NCBI GenBank assembly: GCA_037074705.1
Contig: CM073590.1
Span: 217,712,746-217,776,745 of the forward strand
Direction: 5' to 3'
Origin: Zhengitettix transpicula
Taxonomy: Eukaryota; Arthropoda; Insecta; Orthoptera; Tetrigidae
DNA: 64,000 nt
Both the position numbers and the translations under genes were made by a program. The first letter of the stretch is position 1; every line of letters starts with the position of its first letter. The notes below the pieces were generated by a model, which worked only from the letters and a program-made list of their open reading frames with translations, searched no databases and was not told where the DNA came from. Below, piece after piece: positions 47,369 to 60,868 of the stretch.

Positions 47369-49451
47369 TTTCAATTAAAAATCCCGCTAGGCAATCCGCA
47401 GCACATATACGAACAAAAACAACAAAAATAAGCCCTTAATATGGGCGGGGGTTACGTGTAATACAATTTACGCCGAGGGAACTGATTTTCTGGCATAAAG
47501 ATTTTGTATTAAATATGAAAAGATGAGGTCAAGGCGTTTTGCGTTTGATTTATTTATCACAATGTTTATACAGATGAAATATTATATTATTTATAAACGG
47601 AGATCGAGTAAATAAATTCTTAAGTTTACGAAATTTTAGCTTATTCGGTCCTCATTCTCTGAACAGAGGTATTTCAAAATGATTTTCATAAATTCGTCAA
47701 TATAGTACGAAAATTCTTACCTTTATCGTCCAAGTAATTATGTGAAAAAAATTGGTGTGATCAATTTACATATACAGAGGACTGTACTGCGAGAAAGTTT
47801 CCATTGTAATGCTGGTAGCAGCTGCTTGAGCGTTAATATTATGTCCAACCGTGTGTGGAACAGACGTTAATTACATTTTCAGCAATTATCGGATAGAAGA
47901 ATGCGAGCGGGGGTCCGTGTTGCAGAGGAAGCAGCATTGTACAATGGGGAAGACGACTCTCAGTTTTTCCGAGAAAAGCTCCTTCATTGATCACTTTTGA
48001 TTGACACATGCTTGAAAGCTCTTGACGCCAACACGAGGTGGTGGGCTGGGGAAGGAACGGGTTCCCATGGTGACTTGATGAAAGATGATGAAGAGCTCCC
48101 TCGCTCAGATGCCATTAGCTAGCTAATCCAGCCTCAGCATCAATCTTCTACTAGCACGAACTTGAGCATTTATTGAAATTTCTTGCGACAGAAACAACGA
48201 CGAAAATAGCACGCAATTAAGCACTGAGGTAATTTATGATAACAATTCTGTTTGTTTCCACGAAAGCGTTCGCTAAGTAATTCGCGTATCTCGGGACCGT
48301 TACGCGGGACTTAAATTCTCTCGATCACATTACTGTTAAATTTAATTACCCAGAAATCAACTGTAATTTAGTTAACAAAGCAGTAATTTCTACCACTTGT
48401 GTACTCATTAAACTTAAATTCCTCAGCTGAAATACAGATATAAAATATTTCTGCAAACAATACCGACTTTTTATCCAGTTGTTTATACCATAACAATATT
48501 TGATAATGTAGTTATAAAGTCATTAAAAAATAATTGAGATTCACTTTTGTGGAATAAATTTATTAAGGAAAACGTTTCAAGCTTTTATGCAAAAATACAT
48601 ACATACAATTCTGGTAAAAATAAAAAGCAAAAACGCATAATTTAATTTTTATCACATATATTTTTTAATAATTATTGAAATATCACGATTATTATATCGT
48701 TGTAATTGTAGACAGAACACGGTGATTCGTATAGATAATAACAACATTTGACTATTAACTCTGTTTCTAAAACACACCACTTAAATATATTATGGAAACG
48801 ATAATCCATTATCGTAAACTGCACGAGTTTACAATGCGTGTTTACTCGTAAGACGATTGTGAGAATAGATATTAACGTGTGACTATATTACGATATTGTT
48901 CATCCACAATCAAACATTTTATTGTGGACTTTTTCTTGTAGTAGTTATCCCTTGTTTATTTTTCTCTATCTAAATACTTATATGTTTGGTAATTAGCGTA
49001 GTGCTATGTTTTTTGAGCTTACTCTAATTTTTTTTATAATCGTTGCATGTCCGTAATAATACTGACAAATAATATGATGTCAAAGTTCGAAAGCTCTGGA
49101 AATTTTTAATTTATTTACTAAAGAATGAATAAATTGTGAAAACCAATTAATTTTGGGTTGAAACAAATAATACACGCAAGGTAGGTGCCGCGATTGCTCA
49201 TAGAGGAGATAAACGCAATCGATTGACCAATTAAGTACCACTGCGCTTTTCTTCGACGCAATTATAAAGAAACTTTTGATGAAATATGAGTTCGCAACTA
49301 AACTCCAGAGACAACAGTCAAAAGAGTCTGTACTCTGCAGTCGAACCGGCTAAAAAAGACGAAGACGGTGACATCGACTGTAATTATTTACATCGACAAT
49401 TTATAATAGGGACGAACGATAAGTGAAGAATAATATTATGAATTGTTTTTT
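47369..49451. other. No supported gene; G+C-richer patch 47890-48190
   Basis: The 47890-48190 patch is apparently single copy, without a supported frame. The flanks are A+T-rich. A GAAACGTTTTCC box lies on the minus strand near 48575, alone. Confidence 0.35.
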
Positions 49452-49636
49452 ATATTGAGTTACTTAGTCGCATAAACAGGCCAGGTTATTAGCGACTCAT
49501 TATGGGAACTCATTATGCCTTGTCAGGAGACTGATTTGGCGAGAATTTCTCTCTCGCACACAAATATCCATGCCCTAGCCGGGATTCTAAACCGGAACCT
49601 CTCTGATGCGAGGTAGTCACGCTGTCACGAGGTCAG
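49452..49636 (-). repeat. tRNA-derived SINE, main family
   Basis: On the minus strand: GACCTCGTGACAGCGTGAC, TACCTCGCATCAGAGAGG, B-box region GGTTTAGAATCCCGG, GGCTAGGGCATGGATATTTG, and the tail region GAGTCGCTAATAACCTGG then TTATGCGACTAAG. Confidence 0.82.
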
Positions 49637-51154
49637 CATGAAGTTTTATTTGATCTTTTGAGCCAAGAAAAATAGAAATATGAAAGGTACACGTAAATTG
49701 TTTCGATGTTCGAATTTGCGGGTTGTCGCTTCCACAGTATTCACCACATTTGGTTTCCAGCGTATTTTTTGTTTGATTTTTTTTAACCAAAAACAATATA
49801 TCAAAAGTACTTTGAGTACCTTTCAAAAAATACTTTTTGTATCACTTGAAAAAGTGGGCAATAAAGGATAATATGTTGATTAATAAATATGATCCACGTC
49901 AATTAATGATTTTATATTTGTCTCTAGGTATTTATTGACCATCCCTCAAAATGATAAATAATGCTTGGAACTATGGTTTGTGTTTTTCGCGTGTTTTAAA
50001 TAATTTTTACCGCTATATTAAGGGATATACTTAGTTATTATAGTATTAGTATACGAGAAACTTTATAGGATAGCAGAATTATTTTTTTACTTGGTAGTTA
50101 TACTAAGATGATTTTCGCTAATGTCAACGTAGTGGCAGTTGTTAACTATTAGTTCATTAAATTTTATATGTTGGGTTTTAACGCCGTTCCCCTTTTGGTG
50201 CCGTATGGCTTACAGAAAATTACACTGCCCTAATACAGTTCGTACAAGTATTTGCGAGGCACAGGGCGTAAAAATCACGTCGCGCGCCTTTTACATTTGT
50301 CCTTAATTGAGACGTAGCCCTCCGGCCGGGTTTATTTCTGGGGATTGAAGTTGTGCGTGCTGCTTGGCGCCTGTGCTCGCTTCCGCCCCTAATATGAAAA
50401 TCCCCCTGCTCCAATTTCGTGGCTTCTCTTCGGCAATGGTAAGCGCTTCGCTCCGTGCAATAGGCACGTGCCCGCGATACTGCCGCCAGATGTCCCTGTC
50501 CCTGCACCTCGTACGTGGTTTCGCCTTTATCTCGCAGCGAATAAACAGATGTGCTTATGACAGCAGCCCTTTGCAACAACATTAAACCAGCCAGGGATCA
50601 GGCGCTGATCAGTGTTCATGGTCGCGGTCAGGGAGTCTCTAATCTCGCTCTCAAATCTACTCTCTGCTGCACTCCGTTAGTTACTCTTGTAACACTAACA
50701 CCATAACAGCTATATTGTCATTAAAGAGTGAATGAAATTTTCTGAAGACATAACGAACCAGAATTTTGTTTATAAATAATGTTCTGTTACTTTTGATTTA
50801 AATGTAGTAAGTGTTAATAATTTTCAATAGCGTGATCAATAGGTACTATGACGAAGGACACGTCAAGGAGACGGTAACCGTGACAAATATGAATATATTA
50901 CGTACGATTCCCAACTTTGTGTAATTTATGGTTTATTCTTCTATTTACTGTGTAATTTTTGTCAATTTCAGAGAAGAATATGATCCATATGAGGTCGAAA
51001 GCTAGATTGTATGATAAAAGTTACATTCATTGTTTCAACTTCATATGTTTTTTTCTCCAATAAGCATGAATATATTATAAATTAAATAATATTTTTCCTT
51101 TACTGTGCTCAGAATCGAGGAATGTTTACGTTCCATGCTCCAGTGGAACAAATA
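49637..51154. other. No supported gene; G+C-richer patch 50210-50600
   Basis: The patch is CpG-rich and open for 120 codons on the minus strand (50220-50582) and 73 on the plus strand (50364-50585). The minus-strand peptide is arginine-rich and resembles nothing I know. GATCAG-GCG-CTGATC at 50596-50610 is a small perfect hairpin. Confidence 0.3.
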
Positions 51155-51345
51155 ACGAATGTTTGTCTGTCACTCTGCCTTTGTTCGCTTTTCACAAGAA
51201 AACGGTGGAATAGTTATCGACAGGACTTTATATTGTTGTTATATAGAGGCGAAAGATTTATCTTGGTGACATCAAACTGCCACCCACCATATTGAGGCTA
51301 AGTGGTGAGCGTTTCAAAACCATTTTTAACCCCTTTAATCAGATT
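51155..51345 (-). repeat. Interspersed CCTCAATATGG repeat, copy 2
   Basis: The minus strand reads GCCTCAATATGGTGGGTGGC, AGTTTGATGTC, CGCCTCTATATAACAAC, TTTTCTTGTGAAAAGCG and GGCAGAGTGACAGAC, matching 24286-24470 in order and spacing. Confidence 0.65.
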
Positions 51346-51761
51346 TCTGTAAGGGAAATAAAATTTCTCCCAAACCTGTTAAATATTGCCGTTTTAATTT
51401 CCCTTCTTTCGTCCAGAATTGATGAATTGAAGATTAGTATCCATACGTACTTTTAATACGTCGCTGTAAAAACAATATAAGGGTTTCATCGAAATGTGTA
51501 AAACAGTTCTCTTCTGATTATGAAAACATTCAGCGTGACGGACAGAAATTTATACGACATCTGTTTCGTTCTACCTGTTGTATGAAACGTAAAAATATAT
51601 TTTATGTTCATTCGATTGTAAAGAATACACAGTCAGAAGTATTATTTTACATGTATAGATTGATAATAAATATTTATGTCAGAAGCAGGCTCTAACGCTA
51701 AGAACAATGCACAATAGTGTGTGAAAACTCCAGATTATTAGTTAGAAAAAATTATTTTCAA

Positions 51762-51845
51762 ATATAAAATATTATATTTGACAAACACAAAGGTTCATTC
51801 CTAATTGGGACTTCTTCAGGTGAACAATTTGAATTCAATTTATCT
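51762..51845 (-). repeat. Hammerhead-like motif
   Basis: The minus strand has CAC-CTGAAGA (box at 51819-51813), AGTCCCAATTAGGAAT, GAACCTTTGTG. TCC and GGA pair in stem II, and CAC and GTG pair in stem I. One A of GAAA is changed to C. Confidence 0.5.
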
Positions 51846-51939
51846 ATTATTTATTATATGATATTAGGTTAGCATAAATTTCTTACGTACAGTTTGTACA
51901 CAAATTGAGACCGCATTTTATAATTTTTTATTAATCTAT

Positions 51940-52112
51940 TTTATTTATGGTCATGTTAGGCTCATTAACGACTTTGTACCCGTATGCGCTTATCTTGCTG
52001 GGGAACTAATTAGTGGGGGTTTCGCAGTAAGGAAACAGACGTCATCAGTGACCTCGCCGGGAATCGAACAAGGGACCTCTGTGATGCGACGCAGTGACGC
52101 GGATCAAGAGAC
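51940..52112 (-). repeat. tRNA-derived SINE, main family, decayed
   Basis: On the minus strand: CGCGTCACTGCGTCGCATCA, CAGAGGTCCCTTGTTCGATT, CCCGGCGAGGTCACTGATG. The body is strongly diverged; the CATAAATAAAATAGA tail is near 51940. Confidence 0.7.
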
Positions 52113-53964
52113 TGGAAATGAGTTATTGTTTAAAGAGAACTGACACTTGAGGTATGAAGAGACTTGTCTTTTATCGAAATTAGCTTCACCACCTCACAGT
52201 CCTGATCAATTTAATAAAGTAACTATAAAATTGCTTAATATATTTGGTAAATTATATTTGTTACTTGATTCAGTTAACTTAATACTGCATATTATTAATA
52301 ACGATAATGGTCGTTTAAATTCATTGAGTTAATTTAATTTCAAATTTGTTTCAGTAATAACACCAAGGCTGGAACACATTGGTCTCATTATAAGGCATGA
52401 AACTCATTATACTGCTAACAAACTCATAACCGTAAGATAAAACGTAAATAAATTTATTTTACTTTGTATTAGAAATCTTCACGTCATAAAACATAATTTT
52501 TAGAGTAGACAATAATGTTTGGGTTCAATTAAAAACATGCTCACGTAACAGACAGTCAATTCTTGAAAACAAAGTTTGTGTGGTTTCTTTTGGAGTTAAA
52601 ATTTTTAGAGATGAAGTTTACGAAACTTGCACGTGAAGATGGAAACCTGAGCACTCGATCCGCACTTTATGTTCAGCGAAAACATAGAACTTCGCTAACT
52701 TCCTCAAAAAAGGCAACCGGAAAATTGGAAATGTATGGGTTGAAATGTAATTTTAATTAACATTATCAGGAAAATTAGTTTGTTTCTTTCTGACAATTGT
52801 TAACTGAAATAATTACTACTTAGACGCTTTATCCTGCTTGGAAATGTAGTTCCAATTTATTCGCCTCAAAGTCGTTTGTGTATTAAAGGAAATAAATTTT
52901 GAGCGACTGTGAATTTAGTTTATATACGCAGCATGTTGAATATTACTCGACTAATCAGAATTGTACACGGTGCGGTCTAGGAAAATGATGAATGTAAAAG
53001 TCCGGCCCTTAAACACACATTCGGTTCTCCAATTTTTCAGCGTGATAATTATTATGTGAAATTGGTAATTCATACATGATATCGAGTTATAATGCTATTA
53101 TCAGAACAGTTATTCGATGCTTGATTAATCAAAATCAATTGCCGGGATCTGTATGTACCGTGTATGAAGCAGAAAATACAGAAATAGAGGTTCAGAAATA
53201 CGTTGGAACCCCAGGGGTGATTGCTCACAAAATTTTCAGTAATACTTTTCAGCTGCCCGGGAAAATCATGGCGGTTTACTAATTGCGATCACGTGGTCGG
53301 GGAGTAGTAAATAATAAATTATATGCAAAATAACGGAGAATAGTTTGGGGATTATAAGGTTTATTGGTGATTGCTCCGATGCTGCTTAAGACCAAGTTCA
53401 ATTAAATAAAACTCTGAAGAACGTTCTAGAAGGTCAATGGAATCGTAGCTACCACCGTAGAGAATGTGACCGTGAAACAGTTATAATAGGTGCTAATGGC
53501 TTTATATTTAAAATTAATTTTTTATTTCCATAAAATTTTATATTAGTAAACCTTTAGCATTTTAAATGTAATTGCTGAACCAATTATACTTTTTCTGGTA
53601 GTTTTATACTTAGTTTTCATCCAACTTTTACCGCACTATGTTCGTTGTCGGTTCGTCAATTTATATTAACTGCATAAACGTTCAAATTGGTATTTACTTT
53701 TTCAGAAATCCAATGCCTAGTATATATAGTATTTTCTTTGTATATACCCTGTAGTTTGGGTGTTCGCAACTGGATATCAATTTTATCCTTTTCTTAGTGA
53801 ATTAAAATTGAATAAAATCTACGGGAAATATCGGTCCTGTTTTCTTGTTATCTCTTAAATTATGAACAAATCGAAGTATTCATTTGGTCATCTATACTTC
53901 CATTTTTTCTATGAATCTCATGTTACTGTGAATATGATCTGTTATCGTACTTGTGTTTTTTTAT
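52113..53964. other. No recognisable feature
   Basis: Short plus-strand frames at 52147, 52563 and 53076 show no domain. Confidence 0.35.
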
Positions 53965-54126
53965 GGATTTATTTACAGTTACATCAACAGCTCAGGGAAC
54001 TCATTTTGCTTTGTCGACGACCTGATTTGACGAGAGTTTATCTCACGCACACTAACATCGGCGTCGCCGGGATTCGAACCTAGGACCTCTGTGATGCGAG
54101 ACAGCCACGCTAACCCCTAACACCGC
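53965..54126 (-). repeat. tRNA-derived SINE, main family
   Basis: On the minus strand: GGTGTTAGGGGTTAGCGTGG, CTGTCTCGCATCACAGAGG, B box AGGTTCGAATCCCGG, then GCGTGAGATAAACTCTCG. The 3' end TGATGTAACTGTAAATAAAT is intact but the middle is shortened. Confidence 0.82.
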
Positions 54127-54581
54127 ATGTCTTGTCTATGTTATTTTCATATGTATGTAACAATCAGATCATGTTCTGTAGTAACCTAATACTATACTTT
54201 ATTTGAGAAGTCATTCGTCGTTTTTAGTTTGGTGGTTGGCGTTAATCTCATGTGATTGTCACACGGGCTTGGGTTTCGCGCGAATGGCAACTTCCCCCGA
54301 TAGACTAATCAAGCCGAAGACGCGTGGGTTCGTTGACCTAAATCCTGTCAGGCCATTTACGGTGCGCAATGTTCTAAGATGGCAGTTCAGGCCTGATTGG
54401 AGACGCCTTGTCCTTGCATGATAGAAGGTGCACAGAAGAGTGTTCCTAGAAGGTTGCGGGACGGAGAAGTCCTCTCGACAAAACTAATCCACTTTATCGG
54501 TTAAATTTGATATAGGGCCAATCGTTAATTTCTGGAAATTTTTGTGTGATAATTACAAGAAACTATTAATGAGAGAAATAG
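54127..54581. other. No supported gene
   Basis: A 72-codon frame at 54203-54421 lies in a slightly G+C-richer patch between two SINEs; no family is recognised. Confidence 0.35.
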
Positions 54582-54780
54582 CCGACCTCCTGTGATGTAG
54601 AAGTCAGCGTGACTGCCTCACATCACAGAGGTCCTGGGTTCGAATTCCGAGAATGAATGTTTGTGTGCGTGAGAGGAAATATGGTCAAATCAGTCCCCTG
54701 ACAAAGAAAAATGAATTCCCATGAGTCGCTAATAACCAAAGGCGTTGACGCGACTTTAAATAAATCAATAATAATAATAA
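54582..54780 (+). repeat. tRNA-derived SINE, main family
   Basis: CCGACCTCCTGTGATGTAG, GTCAGCGTGACTGCCTCAC, B box GGGTTCGAATTCCG, body CAAATCAGTCCCCTGAC and GAGTCGCTAATAACC, 3' end TGACGCGACTTTAAATAAAT followed by a short AAT repeat. It abuts a hammerhead-like half element at 54781. Confidence 0.87.
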
Positions 54781-54870
54781 ACAGTCAAATACAGACAAAA
54801 GAAGTGATGATATAAATACCATACAATGTATTTGAAAACCTTGTTCCTTTTACTAAAACACACAAGAGTA
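54781..54870 (-). repeat. Half of a hammerhead-like element, decayed
   Basis: The outer tail ACAGACAAAAGAAGTGATGA and TATAAATACCATACAA matches the left arm at 32853. The core boxes have decayed (TTAGTAA and AAATACATTG on the minus strand). Confidence 0.55.
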
Positions 54871-57800
54871 TTTTTGACTACTGAATTGTGCAGTTGAGTT
54901 TTTTAGTTTTCTTAGCTCGAGAAAAAATGAACAAGGTGTTAGTGAGATGTCTTTGATGCCTGAAAAATTGAAATATAAATTGTTAGATCCCTTCGGGTAT
55001 TCGAAATAGTTTTCTCTGCCCATTTAAACATTAATACAATTAACGTATACAGATACAATTTATTACGCTTTATATAGGCGCAAACGGATAAGAAAATTTA
55101 TAAATGAAAGTAATTGGAAATAATCGGAACAATGATGAAGATTTTTATAACATTCGTTTAGCTGCAAAATATTGTTTTAGTTCAGGAGAAACTACTATTA
55201 AACTTTTTCCGTTGGTAGCAAATATCCCCGCAATTATATCGTAGCTGGAAACACTAATGCAGCTTCGCATTTGGTAAGCACGAATTACTAACAGATTCCT
55301 CAATTTACATGGCTTCAGATTCGAAGTTAGATCCCTCGATAATCCTTTGAATGAAGCAATATTAGTGGTAATTCTGTAGTACGAATGGATACTATCCATA
55401 TTCACTCATCTGATATAATATTGATCACACAGTTTTTACAATTCAGTCCATTTACTTATAAAATTACTAATCGTTACTATCCGGGTTGGTTAACTCGAGG
55501 AAGTGCTCAAATATTGAGTGAAACGTACATGAGTCAGATGTTTATAAGAAAATAGAGTTACATATTACTTACCTTCTACGAGGGTTCCTATTATGACATT
55601 TCATGTAAATGCGTTTGAAAGAAAATTCAAATAACGTATTACGCATTTTGCAAACGTCGCTTCACAACAACATGATTCAATGGATTTAGCGCTAAGACTA
55701 ATTATGACTACTATGACGGGGAAGATTTATGGGTCTGCAGAAATCGAAAAATCAAAATTCTGAAAATAATTTCATTAAGTTCTTCCTCCCTCAGGATGTG
55801 TGTCTTAAGAACTGTAATAATATAGTGACATTTAATGGACTTTGGTAAAGGTCATTCATTAATAATATGTCTTAATAATAAATTAATCACATATTTTATT
55901 AATTACATATTATTAAGATAAATGTAAGACAATAGTTATTAATACAAATATATAAGGTTTTAACATGATCTATATTTCCATTGGAATTAACTACTGTTTT
56001 TAGTAATTGTATTTAAAATACATAACATATAAAGTAATATTTCATTTCAAGGAACATAAATTATTAGTGGTGAAACTGGATCAATATCTCTCGTCATGAA
56101 TTCGTGAATAATAATTGTATTATCATTGATATCATTTGAAAATAATTATAAAATATTGATTATGATAAAACATCTGACATTAATTAGAATAGAAAGAAAT
56201 AAATATACGGCCTTGAGTCAGAAAATTATGTTTCTTAAGAAATTTTTTTTTTTTATTTCAAGGCTTTATACGTATTTATTAATATAATTATAAAATATTT
56301 AAATCTAGTTAAAATAATGTAGGTTTGTATTATACGGTTGATTGTCCTCCTAAATTAAATAGGGAATCTCACCCATAAAAACCGCGGAACGTTTTACTAA
56401 TTTGGAAATTAAATCGGCAAGTTATTCTGTAAGCAGGGAAAGGAAAATAAATAAAATACCAGAAACAATTAGGCACGTTAAAATAATTCACAGGAAACAA
56501 AACTGACGATTTGGTGGATAGACACCAGAATTAGAGCGTTATTATCTGTCCTATCTGGCACAAACTCCTAGGCCATCCAATCAGAACGGAGTCATTATTT
56601 CTTTAAAATTTTTGTTTTATGAGCAAATGAATTTTGATATACGTAAAACGTGCCGTAGTTACTACTTAATAATCAGTGATTTCACAAAACTGAGACACTG
56701 TAATTTTTACGCCGATTACTTTTACGTACTTGCATATATGGCGCCGTCATTGACACGCGTTGCTTATGCCGCTTGAGTCCTGTTCGATCGTTTAAACGAA
56801 CGCTTAACTATATTAACAGACGTTCGTGAATCCTTACTGGATTATCGTGGATATACTCTTTCCACACGATTTAATTATTTTGACTGATATTTTCAATTCG
56901 AGTTACGCATTTTCTTGACTGTATTTAGTTTGAACATCAACTTAATACACGAAGACCCGTAACAAAATGGCAGAGCGTCCAATCCGTTCTCCGCGTGAAA
57001 AACAATCCCTACTAAGTGAAATAAATCAGCTGTTTCTTAAAACAATAACGTGGTGTAATTGGATTTTCAATGTAAACAACTCTTTTTGAGCTGCATCACG
57101 AAACTCAATGTCACGTTTTCGTTACTATAGAATATTTTTTCACAGCTCGGGGACACAATTAATAACGCATTCACGTAAAAAATGTATATAGATGAAGATT
57201 ATAAAATTTTCACCTCTACAATAATCCAAGACTGTTTTCTTTCGTTGTGGGGGCAGAGTTAAATTTCGGATCTAGGGGGTTGTGTTTGCGTTGGCTGCAG
57301 GGTAGTGCCAACCAACCACCCGATATCTTTGTGCACACACTCAGCCGTCAGAGCCACCTGCCCGTGCAATTCGAGACTCTGGAGAATAGCAGGCACCGAC
57401 CAAACAAGCTGGCTAGCAGACTCTTATTCGATTTCACAGGGGCATCACAGCTTCTAAACATGTTCATTTATACCGCACGCCTAAAATTTAACACCTTCCC
57501 AAACAAACTGCTTCAAATACTTGTTTTGAAATCAGCGCCCTTGGGTAAGAAAATCATATCAGTTAACCCTTACAACGATTTAATCCAACGAAGCTTTTAA
57601 TAATCCTGAGGTAGGGAGACCTTTAATTCACTTGAATATCTCAATATGCTGAGTAGAGTCCAACCACATATTCAAATAGTATGTTAACTGGGTTCTGAAA
57701 AACTGGGGGTATGGATTTATTATCAGAAGTTTCACTGTGGAACTTTCGAATGGCGTGGAATACTTGACACGCGGGTTGCGTTGGAGCGATCTAAAATGAC

Positions 57801-60699
57801 AGGCCAAAATACTAGAAGTATTAGAGGAATATATAAAGTAGATTTAAAGAATTACAATTATTGTAGAAATTCTCTTTTCTTTAAAGTTTTAAAAAAAGTA
57901 TTTCTGTGTATTATAAAATTGTGTAGCTTAATATTCATGATTGTATTAATTAACGTCTGTTACAAAAATATTTGTATGAACATATTGTACAAACATACAA
58001 ATAAATAGACAATATCTGCGACATTTCTTCTGCCTATTGGAAGACCTTCTCAAGCACTGAAAGTAAACAAACTCAAGCTGTTTAGATGACTGTTTGTGGC
58101 CTATTACATGAAAATATTTCATATGTATGTCTATATTAGATTAATATCTCAATGTTCTCCCACAAAATAATCCTGTAATTTACATTGAAAAATAAATTTA
58201 AAATTGATATTTATCTGACGTTAAGGATAAATAAATCAGCATATAAAGTTTGAATTATTAGATTTTTAATACAGTTAAGTTAGGAAAATACATCTCATGA
58301 AAATAATAAAAAAGGAATACAACTTTTCGACCCAACTTTGTGAACTTTTCATGTATGATATTAATAAAAAGTAAAACAAGAGACGTAAATTAAATCTATG
58401 GCTTTCAAACAATCCACTTCATGAAATTTTTGAAGCCAAAAACAATAATCACGTTCCAATAATAATAATAATAAGTTTAAGAATGAATTTGTGTGACCCT
58501 AATGAAAGAGCTGTTCGAATATCATATAACAATTAATTGGCGAAAATAAGTTATATTTATTTTGAACTCAACTTTAATCTGGCCAGTTTAGAATTTTCTA
58601 GAACGTTTCCGTACTATTGTTTTAATACATGCAGTAGTCATAATAAAACAAAAAAAAATATTTATTGAAAATATTCGACAATTTCAAATTAAACTTACTC
58701 GGAAATTAAAGTAACATTAATCAATAAAATTATATATATCCCGTTTTATATATTACCTTATAAGGCGCCATGGTAGGGTTGAAACTTTTATTTTGTATTT
58801 TCATTAATTCTCTATTATAATTGTGTTAGATTAAAAAAGTTTAATTTTTTTTATTTATTTTAAGAATAAATTTAATTGACAGCGTGTCAAGGGAAATTTT
58901 AAGAATAAATGATTTGTTAATGGTTGGGTGGAATAATTAACTACTCATTATTTTTTTTATTTTGGAAATTGTTTCGTATTAGTGTTTTAGTCCATGCAGT
59001 TGTTAAACTAAAATAAAATAGTTATTTGAAAATATTCGGCTGAATAATTTTTCAGCAGAATTTCAAAACGATACGTATACGGAAATTAAAACAATATTAA
59101 CCTACAAAATTAGAAATATTGCGGCATTTATTTAACTTCATTTGATACCTACATTATTTCAAATCAAAATAATTCCAGCAGGTTGCAAGAATCCGAAGAA
59201 TATATTATCGATAAAGCATGTTTATACCTTTCAGTTTTTTTCACGTAATCTTACTCAAAACATAACTGGACCGAGCGGAAATGTGAAATAATAATCAGTT
59301 ATTTATAATTCAATGGTTGAATAGGGTTACATTTCTGATAATTTTAATGGTTTCATTAATATTATTATTTAAGAGAACGTTATTCAGCTGAATAATTAGA
59401 CGATCAACACAAGCACAGGGAGAGTGAATTTATATTTAAACCATCCCACATGTGATAATTTTCATAACCAAGTTTCAGACCTCATACGTTTATTAAGAGA
59501 AACATAACAAATTATTCATCAATTGTAATATTTGCGATTAATCATAATTCTGACATATTATATAAAAAAGGATACCCAATACTTGAAACATTAATTCCAA
59601 TTAAAAAATATATGAAACCGAAAGGAATGGTAATATTAGTATTTTTATCGTGGCAATTCGGGGAAATAGTAATTATAATGAAAATTTTCAAAATTACAAT
59701 TACATATGGAGTCTTAACATCTCTAAATCAACTCCACAACAGTGTAACGCTGACGCATCAGCACATTCGTCGATATTAATGCCACAGCATTCGAAACACG
59801 TATGCGAATTCTTTAATATGCCTATATTGCAAACACATCGACTGCAATATACGATCGCGAAATACAAATTAAACTTTTTGATAGTTTTCTCTCTCGTAGA
59901 CGCCCAAGTAATTAACAGGAAATAATAACCCGCTTCCGCTGGGTTTCTGCGCGTAATTACGCTTCATGTTTACTTTACTCGCAACGCTATGAAATCGATG
60001 GGCCTCGCAGTCGAAATAAATCAGTTAAATTAAATCAAATAGTCCCACGATGGATAATGTACAGAGTATTTGTGCCGCGATCATCGAGTTTATTGGAGCC
60101 GTAAAAACTCCTTGTGTTGAACGGCCTATCCGTTACGCTTTGCCACTGGTAATTTGTTCTACGCCCCGAATGTGATTATACTTTGCTTTAACGACTACAG
60201 TAATTCCTCATGTGCCATAAAATTTGCAATGAAACTTACAGCTATAGTTTCTCGTCAAATGTGTGCTGAATATAAATAAATTATCCGCTTTGACCCTATA
60301 AACTGCTTGTATACATACATTTTCTGATATCGATGAAGTACAAGACTTTTCCATTTAAACTCGAGACATTCGTGATTGTGAAGTATTACTTAGTTTCATT
60401 TTTCTTCAGATTAGAAGAGCGTTGTTCTCTGAAATAAAGGTTTAATAAACATTTTTTATGATTCAGGGCGAATCAATTATTCTTACGTATTACTATGAAA
60501 TAGTAATATTTTTATCTACCAAGTTGTTACTCGTAAATTCCTTAAGACAAAAGTAATTTTATAATTTTAATTTATATATTTTTGTAAGTATTAGGTAATG
60601 TATGTTGATTCGTATTTTAACTAACTAGGAAATTAAATAAATATATATCTACATTAATTTATAATGAGTCATAATTAATTAAAAATTTGTAATACTTCA
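54871..60699. other. Long gene-free stretch
   Basis: At 56190-56240 the sequence CGGCCTTGAGTCAGAAAATT is a copy of the terminus at 26431. A 117-codon plus-strand frame at 57247-57600 lies in a G+C-richer patch (57240-57470); it begins within a Met-Gly-Ala-Glu reading and has no recognisable domain. The 59930-60250 patch is non-repetitive, G+C-richer and could be regulatory. Otherwise plain A+T-rich DNA. Confidence 0.3.
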
Positions 60700-60868
60700 G
60701 CTCACTTCGATGGCATAGAAGTGATCAAGGTTTAGATCCGGTTATTAATTCAAATATTTTTTTTTTGAATTAGCGTATCAGGATAGAATAATGTTGACAG
60801 GGCCAAATATTGAACCCGGGACCTCCCATTACCGTGCTGACACTCTACCATCTCAGCTATCCCTGTCG
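60700..60868 (-). repeat. SINE with tRNA-like head
   Basis: On the minus strand, 60867-60796 is a 72-base tRNA-sized unit. GACAGGG at its 5' end pairs perfectly with CCCTGTC at its 3' end, as an acceptor stem would. An A-box region TAGCTGAGATGGTAGAG and B box GGTTCAATATTT are present. The anticodon and T stems do not pair properly, so it is unlikely to be a working tRNA gene. Downstream comes a non-tRNA body with a run of A (about 60770-60750) up to about 60700. It is related to the head at 8085-8172. Confidence 0.6.

Noticed and set aside
50596..50610. GATCAG-GCG-CTGATC as an operator or terminator
   Set aside because: Six-base arms are common by chance and no gene is adjacent.
60796..60867. 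A 72-base tRNA-sized unit with perfect acceptor stem, as a functional tRNA gene
   Set aside because: Anticodon and T stems do not pair and a SINE-like body with an A run follows, so it is annotated as a SINE.
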